This document shows positions 45,600-54,517 of a stretch of 64,000 nucleotides of DNA, piece by piece. Origin of the DNA: a bacterium (GTDB lineage: Bacteria; Cyanobacteriota; Vampirovibrionia; Gastranaerophilales; JAILCC01). Location of the stretch: positions 1 through 64,000 of the forward strand of contig JAILCC010000012.1 of the NCBI GenBank assembly GCA_024680555.1. The letters are read 5' to 3'. The notes beneath the pieces are model-generated. The model did no database searches and was not told the DNA's origin. It was given only the letters and a program-made list of their open reading frames with translations. How positions within the stretch are numbered: position 1 is the first letter of the stretch; each line of letters starts with the position of its first letter. The position numbers and the translations under genes are program-made.

Positions 45600-46229
45600 G
45601 TGAAAAAGATTTTATGTTACGGAGATTCAAATACATTCGGATTTAATACGGTTGACGGTACACGATTTGATGAAAAAAACAGATGGACTGCGCTTTTGCA
45701 GAACAATTTGGGTGCTGATTACGAAGTTATCAACGAGGGTATGTGCGATAGGACAGGTTTTGTTGATAATGACAAAGGGGCTTTGTATTCAGCACAAAGG
45801 CATTTTCCCGAAATAATAACCCAAATAAAAGATGTTGATATTCTTATTCTTGCAATAGGCACAAATGACCTGCAATTCAAATATAATATAACTTTTGACC
45901 AAATTGAAAACGGTTTGGAAAGTCTGATAGTTATGGCAATAAACAATGTCAAAAAAATTATTATTGTTCCCCCTGTCGTATTAAGCGAGGATGTTTTAAA
46001 AGGATTTTTTAAATTTCAGTTTGATGAAACAAGTATTTCCAAATCCCAAAAAACGGAAAAAATATACAATAAAGTTGCTCAAAGGTACAATTGTGAGATT
46101 TTTGACATAAATAACTTTGTAAAACCATCATCAGCAGACGGTTTGCACTACGACGAAAACGGACATAAGATTATTGCGGAGAAACTTAGCGATTATATCA
46201 AAAACTCGGTTTTGGCAGCTCAAATATAA
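45600..46229 (+). CDS. SGNH/GDSL hydrolase
   Basis: A 209-residue serine esterase fold. Block I is CYGDSNTFGFN with the nucleophile serine near residue 10. Block II glycine lies in VINEGMCDRTG. Block III is AIGTNDLQFK, and block V is ADGLHYDENGH with the catalytic Asp and His. There is no signal peptide, so it acts inside the cell unless otherwise exported. The start is GTG with AGAGGT upstream. A small AAGC/GCTT stem with a T6 run follows the stop. Substrate unknown. Confidence 0.88.
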   Translation: MKKILCYGDSNTFGFNTVDGTRFDEKNRWTALLQNNLGADYEVINEGMCDRTGFVDNDKGALYSAQRHFPEIITQIKDVDILILAIGTNDLQFKYNITFDQIENGLESLIVMAINNVKKIIIVPPVVLSEDVLKGFFKFQFDETSISKSQKTEKIYNKVAQRYNCEIFDINNFVKPSSADGLHYDENGHKIIAEKLSDYIKNSVLAAQI

Positions 46230-47195
46230 TTAAGCTTTTGGGCTTTTTTCTGCCCCCAAATTGCTCGTATATCCCGCAACGACATAATAGTTTTGGTGAA
46301 AACTTCCGTCGGTATAGTAGTTATTTGCATTTATTGTATTTGTACCCAAATCCCACAGAACGACCTCTTTCCCATTTATCCTGTATATCGGGCAGTTTTT
46401 AAAACTTTTTACATATTCAAATTTTTTTGTTATATCTTCACTCAAATTTTTAAATGCTTGAATATCTTTTGCATATTTCAGCTTAAAATCTGCCGTTTCG
46501 GCGTATATAGAACGAAGTTGAATGTATTTGATATTGTCAAATTTCGACAAATATTTAATCATATCGTAAATTTCGCCGACATTGTATCTGTTTACAACAA
46601 TCGTTGCCCGCACGTTATCACCGCTGTTTGGAATGATGTTATCCCAGTCGGGTATTTTTGCTACACCTGTAATTTTCTTGTTGGTTTCGGGGTTTAAACT
46701 TTGGAGAGAATACGATACTGTTCCGTTTAAAGATTTTAAAATCTCACTTTGTTTTGTCAAATCGAAATAGCCGTTCGTCCTTATTCCGACAACAAAGCCC
46801 GACTCTTTCAAGTATTCAATAAGTTCGTGCAAATATTTATACGTTGACGGATCGGTATTTGAACCGGTCAGATAGAGCTTTTTAATGTTCTGCTTTTTTG
46901 TTATGGCTAAAAACTCTTCAAAGTTTTGCCATTGTGAAAAGTGCTTACCCATATTGGAGTCTAAATTTATGTTTTTGCCCTTTTGCCGAGCAATTTTTTC
47001 CAGCTCTTTTCCTACGCAGAAAAAGCAATTCAAGTTGCATTTCCCGAGCATATTGATATCCGCAAAGGATGGTGCTTCTTTTATTCTGACCTCTGTGTCT
47101 CTTTCGGGTTTGAGTGCGTTACTTTGAAATGTCGGATAATTGTTTGCGTATGCTTTTGGGGTTATATAACCACTGAAACTTTTTATAATCATCAT
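46230..47195 (-). CDS. Radical SAM protein
   Basis: 321 residues. The 4Fe-4S motif CNLNCFFC (CxxxCxxC) is near residue 53, preceded by the usual strand (SFADINMLGKCNLNC). Later strands fit a partial barrel: KKLYLTGSNTDPSTYKYL, VVGIRTNGYFDLT, TVSYSLQSLNPETN and ATIVVNRYNVGEIYDMI. A possible GXIXGXXE-like equivalent is not clear. There is no SPASM cysteine cluster at the C-terminus. It ends one base from the convergent SGNH gene and is divergent from the AEP operon. The ATG pair at 47195/47192 has only weak ribosome sites. Substrate unknown. Confidence 0.85.
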   Translation of the reverse strand: MMIIKSFSGYITPKAYANNYPTFQSNALKPERDTEVRIKEAPSFADINMLGKCNLNCFFCVGKELEKIARQKGKNINLDSNMGKHFSQWQNFEEFLAITKKQNIKKLYLTGSNTDPSTYKYLHELIEYLKESGFVVGIRTNGYFDLTKQSEILKSLNGTVSYSLQSLNPETNKKITGVAKIPDWDNIIPNSGDNVRATIVVNRYNVGEIYDMIKYLSKFDNIKYIQLRSIYAETADFKLKYAKDIQAFKNLSEDITKKFEYVKSFKNCPIYRINGKEVVLWDLGTNTINANNYYTDGSFHQNYYVVAGYTSNLGAEKSPKA

Positions 47196-47316
47196 CTTTT
47201 TCTTTGTTAGTCCTGCATATAGAAAGTCTGAGCATAAAAAATTTTGTTATTTGATGCAACAAAGGCAGCCCATATTTATAATTCGGGAACGGATAAATAT
47301 TTTATCTGTAATATTC

Positions 47317-47345
47317 TTGAACTTATGGGATAATTGTTGTACCAT
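47317..47345 (+). promoter_or_regulatory. Putative promoter of the AEP operon
   Basis: TTGAAC (47317-47322), 17 bp, then TACCAT (47340-47345). An overlapping TGGGATAAT inside the spacer is an alternative extended -10. Either lies 60-75 nt before phnW. Confidence 0.4.
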
Positions 47346-47405
47346 CTGTTTATGGAAGAAGATAAAACGGTTTTCTTTCAAAGAGAGCTTAAAACAGGGG
47401 AAGAA

Positions 47406-48539
47406 ATGGAAAAAGTAAAAAGGAATGTCTTATTAAATCCGGGGCCTGCCACAACAACCGATACAGTGAAATTTGCGCAGGTTGTTCCCGATATTTGCCC
47501 GAGAGAGGTAGAGTTTGCTTCTTTAATGAAAGGACTAAGACTGGACTTATTAAAGACGGTTAATGCAAATCCAAACAAATATACTTCAGTTTTGTTTTGC
47601 GGTTCTGGTACGATAAATATTGATATCTGTTTAAACTCTCTGCTCCCTGCGGATAAGAAAGTTCTCGTTGTAAATAACGGAGCATACAGTTCACGTGCGG
47701 TCGAGGTTTGTGAATATTATGGCTTGCCGCATATAGATTTGAAATTTTCCGTTGATGAGCTTCCAGATTTGGATTTAGTTGAAAAGACGTTAAAAGAAAA
47801 TAATGATATAGCGCTTGTCTATACAACTCACAATGAAACAGGAACAGGAATACTCAATCCTATTCGGGAAATTGGTGCTCTTGCGCATAAATATGGTGCG
47901 ATTTTTGTTGTTGATACGACTTCGACACTTGCTATGCGCCCGATTGATATAGAAAAAGATAATATAGATTTTTGTATGGCATCTGCCCAAAAGGGTTTGC
48001 AGGCTATGGCGGGTTTGTCCTTTATAATCGGAAATGAAGAAATCATTAAAAAATCAAAAGAGTATCCCAAGCGCTCATATTATTGCAACTTGTACTTGCA
48101 GTATGAATATTTTGAAAAGACAGGACAAATGCACTTTACCCCTCCCGTTCAAACGATTTATGCAACAATTCAAGCACTGAAAGAATACCTTCAAGAGGGC
48201 GAAGAAGCCAAGTGGGCAAGGCATACAAGAGTATTTAATGCAATTCATAAGGGTTTGGCGGAATTGGGATTTAAAAATGTAATTAAAAAAGAATGGCAAG
48301 CAGGGCTTGTTGTTTCCGCTATTTATCCCGATGATGAAAATTGGGATTTTGAAAAAGTTCACGATTATTGTTATGAAAGAGGCTTTACTATTTATCCCGG
48401 GAAAATTTCCACAACAAATACTTTTAGACTATGTGCTCTTGGTGCAATAGACGAAAAAGATGTTGAAGATTTCTTTGCGGTTTTTAGAGAAGCGCTGAAT
48501 AAATACAATATTGCAATACCTATAAGGTACAACAAATAG
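47406..48539 (+). CDS. phnW: 2-aminoethylphosphonate transaminase
   Basis: A PLP enzyme that interconverts phosphonoacetaldehyde plus alanine with AEP plus pyruvate. Within this operon the synthetic direction is expected. 377 residues from the ATG at 47406 (MEKVKRNVLLNPGPATTTD), with GGGGAAGAA just upstream. The family start LNPGPATT is clear. The PLP lysine lies in ASAQKGLQAMAGLSF near residue 195. The segments VYTTHNETGTGILNPI and FVVDTTSTLAMRPID bind cofactor and substrate. First gene of the operon phnW-pepM-pntC-ppd, 8 nt before pepM. Confidence 0.92.
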   Translation: MEKVKRNVLLNPGPATTTDTVKFAQVVPDICPREVEFASLMKGLRLDLLKTVNANPNKYTSVLFCGSGTINIDICLNSLLPADKKVLVVNNGAYSSRAVEVCEYYGLPHIDLKFSVDELPDLDLVEKTLKENNDIALVYTTHNETGTGILNPIREIGALAHKYGAIFVVDTTSTLAMRPIDIEKDNIDFCMASAQKGLQAMAGLSFIIGNEEIIKKSKEYPKRSYYCNLYLQYEYFEKTGQMHFTPPVQTIYATIQALKEYLQEGEEAKWARHTRVFNAIHKGLAELGFKNVIKKEWQAGLVVSAIYPDDENWDFEKVHDYCYERGFTIYPGKISTTNTFRLCALGAIDEKDVEDFFAVFREALNKYNIAIPIRYNK

Positions 48540-48547
48540 GAGTCAAA

Positions 48548-49843
48548 ATGGCAAAAGTTTATACGTGTTTTTGTACTGATTATATCCACGAAGGACATTT
48601 GAACATCATAAGAGAAGCCAAAAAGTACGGCGATGTTATTGTTGGTATTTTAAGCGATAAAGCGATGATTAAATTTAACAAATTTCCGACAGCAAATTTT
48701 TCCGAAAGAGTTGCTATTGTCAAAAATCTTAAAGATGTTTCCGATGTCGTTATACAAGATGATGTTATGTATGACAAGATAGTGGAAAATATCAAACCCG
48801 ACTATGTTATCCATGGTGATAACTGGTGCTCAGGACCGATGAAAGCCATAAGGGATAATGTTGTTGCTCTGATGGAAAAAACAGGTGGCAAAGTTATTGA
48901 TGTGCCTTATACAAAAAGTGAGCAGGTACAGCTTCTTGATGCCAAAAATGAATTAAAACGCTCTATGCCGGAATACAGAAGAAAAATGTTGAAAGAGCTT
49001 ATTAACTTGAGAGATGTAGTAAAAACCATTGAAGTTCACAGCGGTTTAACAGGTTTGATTGCGGAAAAAACTATTGTAGAAAACAACGGCGAATTAGACC
49101 AGTTTGATGCAATGTGGATTTCTTCTCTTTGCGACAGTACCGCAAAAGGCAAGCCCGATATTGAGCTTGTTGATATGACCTCAAGATTTAGAACGATTTC
49201 GGATGTTATGGAAGTAACAACTAAGCCGATTATTTTTGACGGAGATACAGGCGGACTTATTGAACACTTTGTTTATACGGTGAGAACCCTTGAAAGAATG
49301 GGTGTTTCCGCAATTATTGTGGAAGATAAAATCGGTCTGAAAAAGAATTCGTTGTTCGGTACCGAGGTTAAACAAACTCAAGATACCATAGAACATTTCT
49401 GCGAAAAAATTAAAGCAGGCAAAAAAGTTCAACTTACTGATGACTTTATGATTATTGCTCGTATTGAAAGTCTTATCCTTGAGCAAGGTATGGAAGATGC
49501 TCTGACAAGGGCGCACGCATTCGTTCAGGCAGGTGCGGATGGTATAATGATTCACAGCCGTAAAAAAGATCCCGCTGAAATTCTTGAATTTTGTGATAAA
49601 TTCCGTGAAGTCAACAAAAGCACTCCGATTGTCGTTGTTCCGTCATCATTTAACACAATTACGGAAGCGGAACTTGCTGAGCACGGTGTAAATATTGTTA
49701 TTTATGCAAACCAGCTTACGAGAGCTGCTTTCCCTGCGATGGAACAGGTTGCAAAAGATATTCTTAAATATCACAGAGCTAAAGAAGTTGATGACAGGCT
49801 TATGCCCATAAAGCAGATTATTTCACTGATTGATGAATTGTAA
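48548..49843 (+). CDS. pepM: Phosphoenolpyruvate mutase with N-terminal cytidylyltransferase-like domain
   Basis: Makes the C-P bond by converting phosphoenolpyruvate to phosphonopyruvate. 431 residues. The first ~135 are a nucleotidyltransferase-fold domain with the HxGH motif in DYIHEGHLNIIREAKKYGD. The mutase barrel follows, with the Mg-binding IIFDGDTGG near residue 230 and the diagnostic loop EDKIGLKKNSLFG near 258. ARIESLILEQGMEDAL and VVVPSSFNTITEAEL complete the family pattern. The extra domain is known from other mutases and lacks a proven role; the separate transferase next door suggests it is not the only nucleotidyl step. AGGAG precedes the ATG. Confidence 0.95.
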   Translation: MAKVYTCFCTDYIHEGHLNIIREAKKYGDVIVGILSDKAMIKFNKFPTANFSERVAIVKNLKDVSDVVIQDDVMYDKIVENIKPDYVIHGDNWCSGPMKAIRDNVVALMEKTGGKVIDVPYTKSEQVQLLDAKNELKRSMPEYRRKMLKELINLRDVVKTIEVHSGLTGLIAEKTIVENNGELDQFDAMWISSLCDSTAKGKPDIELVDMTSRFRTISDVMEVTTKPIIFDGDTGGLIEHFVYTVRTLERMGVSAIIVEDKIGLKKNSLFGTEVKQTQDTIEHFCEKIKAGKKVQLTDDFMIIARIESLILEQGMEDALTRAHAFVQAGADGIMIHSRKKDPAEILEFCDKFREVNKSTPIVVVPSSFNTITEAELAEHGVNIVIYANQLTRAAFPAMEQVAKDILKYHRAKEVDDRLMPIKQIISLIDEL

Positions 49844-49852
49844 GGAACAAAT

Positions 49853-50569
49853 ATGACAAACGCAATTCTTATGGCATCAGGACTTGGAACAAGGATGCGC
49901 CCATTAACAAATACAACCCCGAAACCGTTGATAAAAGTGGGCGGAACACCTATGATTGAAACTGTTATCGAGGCTTTGAAAAACCAAAATATGGAAAATA
50001 TTTATGTGGTTGTTGGCTATCTTGGTGAACAATTTGACTATTTAACCGCAAAATATCCTAATGTCCGCATTATTAATAACCCCGACTACAAAACGGTAAA
50101 CAATATTTCTTCAATTTATTATGCTTCAAAAGAGCTGCTTGGGAGTGATTGTTTTATTTGCGAAGCTGATTTGTTTATATCGGACAAAAATATTTTTAAT
50201 ATTAAAGAAAAATACTCGGGATATTTTGGAAAAATGGTAGAAGGTCATTCTGATGACTGGGTATTTGATGTAGCTCAAGACGGCTATATAACAAGAGTCG
50301 GCAAGGTTGGAAATAACCAATACAATATGGTTGGTTTATCGTATTTTACAGCAGATGATGCCAAAATTTTATCCGAAGCAATAATAAGTGCTTACGGGAA
50401 AAAAGGTTACGAAGATTTATTTTGGGATGATGTCGTAAATAATAATTTGGATAAATTAAAGCTAAAAATTCACCCCGTATCTGCGTCACAAATTGTTGAA
50501 ATCGATACGACGGAAGAATTAGAACAGATAAACAGAGAGGTTCAAAATGGAAGCAGAAAAATTAGTTAG
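49853..50569 (+). CDS. pntC: CTP:2-aminoethylphosphonate cytidylyltransferase (PntC/LicC-like)
   Basis: 238 residues of the sugar-nucleotidyltransferase fold close to phosphocholine cytidylyltransferase LicC. The nucleotide-binding motif is ILMASGLGTRMRPLTNTTPK at residues 5-24, then PLIKVGGTPMIE. CEADLFISD near residue 103 carries the metal-binding aspartate. Given its place between pepM and ppd, the likely reaction is CTP + AEP to CMP-AEP, as shown for PntC enzymes; choline phosphate is the main alternative. It starts 9 nt after pepM with AAGGAA and overlaps ppd by 23 nt. Confidence 0.82.
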   Translation: MTNAILMASGLGTRMRPLTNTTPKPLIKVGGTPMIETVIEALKNQNMENIYVVVGYLGEQFDYLTAKYPNVRIINNPDYKTVNNISSIYYASKELLGSDCFICEADLFISDKNIFNIKEKYSGYFGKMVEGHSDDWVFDVAQDGYITRVGKVGNNQYNMVGLSYFTADDAKILSEAIISAYGKKGYEDLFWDDVVNNNLDKLKLKIHPVSASQIVEIDTTEELEQINREVQNGSRKIS

Positions 50570-51668
50570 TATAATTGGTGCGGATTTTTATACCGGAGTT
50601 CCTGATTCACAACTCAAGGCACTTTGCAATTATTTGATGAATACTTATGGTATTGATAAAAAGCACCATATTATTGCGGCTAATGAAGGTAACTGCGTCG
50701 CACTTGCCGCAGGATATCACCTTGCAACCGGAAAAGTTCCTGTTGTTTATATGCAAAATTCGGGTGAAGGAAACATAATTAACCCTGTTGCATCTCTATT
50801 AAATGACAAAGTATATGCAATTCCCGAGATTTTTATTATCGGCTGGAGAGGTGAACCTAACGTTCATGATGAACCGCAGCATATTTATCAAGGTGAAGTA
50901 ACACTAAAGCTTCTTGATGATATGGATATAGCGAATTTCGTCATAACAAAAGAAACAACCGAAGAAGAATTAAAAAGCAAAATGGATGAGTTCAAGATTA
51001 TTTTGAATAAGGGTAAAAGCGTTGCATTTGTTGTAAAAAAAGGCGCTCTTTCTTATGGAGAAAAGGTTGTATATAAAAATGACAATACGATGTCGAGAGA
51101 AGAAATCATACAACATATAGTTAAATATTCGGGAGAAGATTCCATAATATCAACAACAGGAAAAGCAAGCAGAGAGCTGTTTGAAACGAGAGTTGCAAAC
51201 GGACAAAGCCACAAATATGACTTTTTAACGGTTGGCTCAATGGGACACAGTTCATCTATTGCCCTTGGAATTGCCCTGAACAAATCGGACAAAAAAATCT
51301 GGTGCATAGATGGTGATGGTGCAGCTCTTATGCATCTTGGAGCGATGGCAGTTATCGGGGCAAATAAGCTCGAAAACTTTGTCCATATTTTGATAAATAA
51401 TTCCGCTCATGAAACTGTAGGCGGAATGCCGACGGTAGCGGGTTCTGTTGATATGGTTTCTTTGGCAAAAGCATGCGGATATCAGGATATAACTTCTGTA
51501 GATAATTTTGAAGATTTGGATAAAGCGTTGGAATTTGCTAAAAAATCAAATAAACTAACCTTAATTGAAGTAAAATGTTCTATCGGAGCAAGGGAAAATC
51601 TTGGCAGACCGACTACAACAGCATTGGAAAACAAAATCAATTTTATGAAAAATCTTGCCGAAAAATAG
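50547..51668 (+). CDS. ppd: Phosphonopyruvate decarboxylase
   Basis: A thiamine-diphosphate enzyme that decarboxylates phosphonopyruvate to phosphonoacetaldehyde, pulling the unfavourable PepM step forward. 373 residues. DFYTGVPDSQLKALCNYL opens the fold. The catalytic glutamate is in AANEGNCVALAAGYHLATG near residue 46, the ThDP-binding motif is IDGDGAALMHLGAM near 253, and NNSAHETVGGMPTVAG is family-specific. AGAGAGG lies 7 nt before the ATG inside the pntC frame, giving coupled translation. It is the last gene of the operon; an AEP transferase is not adjacent. Confidence 0.94.
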   Translation: MEAEKLVSIIGADFYTGVPDSQLKALCNYLMNTYGIDKKHHIIAANEGNCVALAAGYHLATGKVPVVYMQNSGEGNIINPVASLLNDKVYAIPEIFIIGWRGEPNVHDEPQHIYQGEVTLKLLDDMDIANFVITKETTEEELKSKMDEFKIILNKGKSVAFVVKKGALSYGEKVVYKNDNTMSREEIIQHIVKYSGEDSIISTTGKASRELFETRVANGQSHKYDFLTVGSMGHSSSIALGIALNKSDKKIWCIDGDGAALMHLGAMAVIGANKLENFVHILINNSAHETVGGMPTVAGSVDMVSLAKACGYQDITSVDNFEDLDKALEFAKKSNKLTLIEVKCSIGARENLGRPTTTALENKINFMKNLAEK

Positions 51669-51716
51669 AAGATTAACATATTTTTCAAATAATTAATCGT
51701 ATGGTAAAATCTAAGA

Positions 51717-54452
51717 ATGAACGAATTGAAGTTCTCCGGACAGTGGAGAGATTATCAAAAAAGAATTTTGGAAGATTTAAACTTTCACCTTGCGGACAAC
51801 AAAATTCATGTTGTTGCTGCGCCTGGTGCAGGAAAGACGACTCTTGGGATAGAAGTTATTGCAAGAATAAAAAAATCTACGCTTATTCTTGCGCCGACAA
51901 TTACGATACGTAATCAATGGAAACAACGGATTATAGATTCTTTTCTTAACGGAAATTCGGAAGATATTTTGTCAACAGACATAAAAGAACCGAAGTTTAT
52001 AACGATTATAACGTATCAGGCTTTGCTTGCCGCTTTTTGCGGAACAAAAGAAAACGAAGAAAACGAAGAAAAAGCCGAAGAAGAAATTGATGAAGATAAA
52101 ATAACTTCCAACAAGAGATTTCTTATGGAAAAGGCAGATGCGATTATAAAAACTCTTAAAAAAAGCGGAATTAAACTGATTTGTTTTGATGAAGCACATC
52201 ACCTACGTAATGAATGGTGGAAAGCTCTTGATTATTTAATGGAAAATTTAAAACCCGAGCAAACCGTTGCGCTGACTGCTACTCCGCCTTATGATGCCGA
52301 GGCTAAAGAATGGGAAAGATATGAAAATCTTTGTGGTCCTATTGATGAAATTATCTCTATTCCGGAGCTTGTTGATAACGGCGATTTATGTCCCCATCAA
52401 GATTTCATACACTTTTCTTTGTTGAGAAAACACGAAAACGAAAAATTTAACGAAAGTTTATCAAAAATAAACAACTTTATGAAAAGTTTGTTTGATAATG
52501 AAGTCTTAATTTCAATTGTATTGAAAAAACTATCTAAAGAGACTGAAGAAACTATTCTTGAAACGCCCAAAACGTATATTGCGGTGTGTTCCTTTTTGAA
52601 GCAGGCAAAAACCGATATTCCGCAAGATATTTTGGCTTTGTTTGGGGTAAAGCTGTCTCAAATTCCCAATTTTAATTTGGAGTACCAAAAGCTTTTTTTG
52701 ACATATATCCTTGTGCCTAAAGAAGAATACGAAACAGAAAAAGAGAAAAATATGATTGCATTGCTTTCTAAGCAGGCAAAAGAGGCGGGGGTTTTGCAAA
52801 ACAAAACCATATATCTGAATGACAGCCCCAAAATGAAAAGGCAGCTTGCAAACAGTATAGGGAAGCTCGATTCAATAAGCAAAATTGTTGATTTGGAAGT
52901 AAGTGCACTGAAGAATGATTTACGGATGGTTATTCTTGCTGATTACATAAAGTACGATAACACGGATATGACTGAACTGGGCGTAATACCGATATGGCAA
53001 ATGCTGAAAAATCGTCCCGATATATCTCTTGCGGTTTTAACCGGCAGTATTATTCTTATACATAAAAAAATTGAGAAAGAATTGTTTGATTGCGCCAAAA
53101 ACCTGAATTGTGAAGAATATATTTCGGCAAGTCCGTTTGACCGAGACGAAAATTACTTAAAAATTACTCCGAAAGGTACAAAGAAATCTTGTGTGGTTGA
53201 CTTAATCACAAAAATGTTTATCGACGGACACATAACAATAATGGTTGGTACGCAGGCTCTTTTAGGTGAGGGGTGGGATGCTCCTGTTATAAATTCTTTG
53301 ATTTTATCAAGTACAATAAGCTCTTATATGCTTTCAAATCAAATGAGAGGGCGAGCAATAAGAATTGATAAAAATAACCCCGATAAAATATCAAACATTT
53401 GGCATTTAGCTTCCGTAAAAATACTTTCGATTACGGAACAGGTGATGCAAGGGTTACACTTTAAGCCTGCTGAAACAACGGATAATATCGAGCCTGTTGT
53501 TGAATTATCGGATTATAACCAATTAAAACAGAGATTTAATGGCTATCAAGCACCGTCCAACAAGCAGCCCTGCTATATAGAAAGCGGAATAGAGCGTATA
53601 TTGCCAAGTACGTTTATAAAAAAATTAAATGCTTCTACTATATCCGAAGACGATTTTATCGGCTTAAATAAAATTATGGAGATGAATGCGTTTGACCGCT
53701 CAAAAACGAAACAGTTGTGGCAAATTGGTGTTGCCAAAACTTATGATGCTCCGCCAAGAGTTCTTAAAAACGGTGTAGAATCGGAAATAAAAGTTAAAAA
53801 TTTCTATTACAAAGGTACTTATTGGGCATTGTTCGCTACTTGGGGATTTATTTGGTTGGGTATATTTTCCTCCGTAAATTCAAACGATTTAAAACTTTAT
53901 TCTATTTGGTTCGGAATTTGTCTTATCGGTTTTTGTATTTCAATGCTCAAGCCTACTTTGCGCTATCTCAGATGTTCAAGTCCCGAAAAAATTATGCGGC
54001 AAATAGCTATAGTAATGTTGGAGACACTTTCTGCAATGGGAAAAATAAAAACAAACCTGCAAATGGTGTCTTTGGAATGCCAAACTAACGAAACCGACTT
54101 CAGCATATTTTTTAATGCGGCAAATCTTTCTCCCGAAGAAAATAATCTACTGGTTTCGTGCCTTTTGGAATTTTTAAATCCGATAGAAAATCCGAGGTAT
54201 CTTTTTGTAAGAAAAGATAGACTTTTTAATGCTGTTGGTACGACGGACTACCATTCCATACCTGCCGTTATTTCCGTAAATAAGAGCAACATTGTGATTT
54301 TTCAAAAATTATGGCAGAAATATATAGGAAAATGTGATGTTATTTATACGAGAAATGCTCAAGGCAGAAGAACGTTACTTAAAGCAAGAAAAAATTCCTT
54401 CTCCGATTTATTCCGTCCTAAAAAGGCAAGGGTGTTGAGCCGATTTGAATAA
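51717..54452 (+). CDS. Superfamily 2 DNA/RNA helicase with C-terminal membrane spans
   Basis: 911 residues. Motif I is AAPGAGKTTLG near residue 35 and motif II is CFDEAHHLR near 158. Motif III is ALTATPP and the second RecA lobe has VGTQALLGEGWDAP near 510 and SNQMRGRAIR near 542. The lobes are separated by a ~200-residue insertion of charged helices. Uniquely, two hydrophobic segments follow near residues 702-720 and 727-746 (YWALFATWGFIWLGIFSSV; LYSIWFGICLIGFCISML), so the protein may sit in the inner membrane. A TGGTAAAAT extended -10 box ends 11 nt before the ATG, and no ribosome site is evident. Not part of the AEP pathway by sequence; a defence role is possible but untested. Confidence 0.8.
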   Translation: MNELKFSGQWRDYQKRILEDLNFHLADNKIHVVAAPGAGKTTLGIEVIARIKKSTLILAPTITIRNQWKQRIIDSFLNGNSEDILSTDIKEPKFITIITYQALLAAFCGTKENEENEEKAEEEIDEDKITSNKRFLMEKADAIIKTLKKSGIKLICFDEAHHLRNEWWKALDYLMENLKPEQTVALTATPPYDAEAKEWERYENLCGPIDEIISIPELVDNGDLCPHQDFIHFSLLRKHENEKFNESLSKINNFMKSLFDNEVLISIVLKKLSKETEETILETPKTYIAVCSFLKQAKTDIPQDILALFGVKLSQIPNFNLEYQKLFLTYILVPKEEYETEKEKNMIALLSKQAKEAGVLQNKTIYLNDSPKMKRQLANSIGKLDSISKIVDLEVSALKNDLRMVILADYIKYDNTDMTELGVIPIWQMLKNRPDISLAVLTGSIILIHKKIEKELFDCAKNLNCEEYISASPFDRDENYLKITPKGTKKSCVVDLITKMFIDGHITIMVGTQALLGEGWDAPVINSLILSSTISSYMLSNQMRGRAIRIDKNNPDKISNIWHLASVKILSITEQVMQGLHFKPAETTDNIEPVVELSDYNQLKQRFNGYQAPSNKQPCYIESGIERILPSTFIKKLNASTISEDDFIGLNKIMEMNAFDRSKTKQLWQIGVAKTYDAPPRVLKNGVESEIKVKNFYYKGTYWALFATWGFIWLGIFSSVNSNDLKLYSIWFGICLIGFCISMLKPTLRYLRCSSPEKIMRQIAIVMLETLSAMGKIKTNLQMVSLECQTNETDFSIFFNAANLSPEENNLLVSCLLEFLNPIENPRYLFVRKDRLFNAVGTTDYHSIPAVISVNKSNIVIFQKLWQKYIGKCDVIYTRNAQGRRTLLKARKNSFSDLFRPKKARVLSRFE

Positions 54453-54517
54453 CGATAAATTTTCCGTATCAAATAAATTTATTTTCATGCTTTAATGCGA
54501 ATGAAAGAGGAAAAAGC

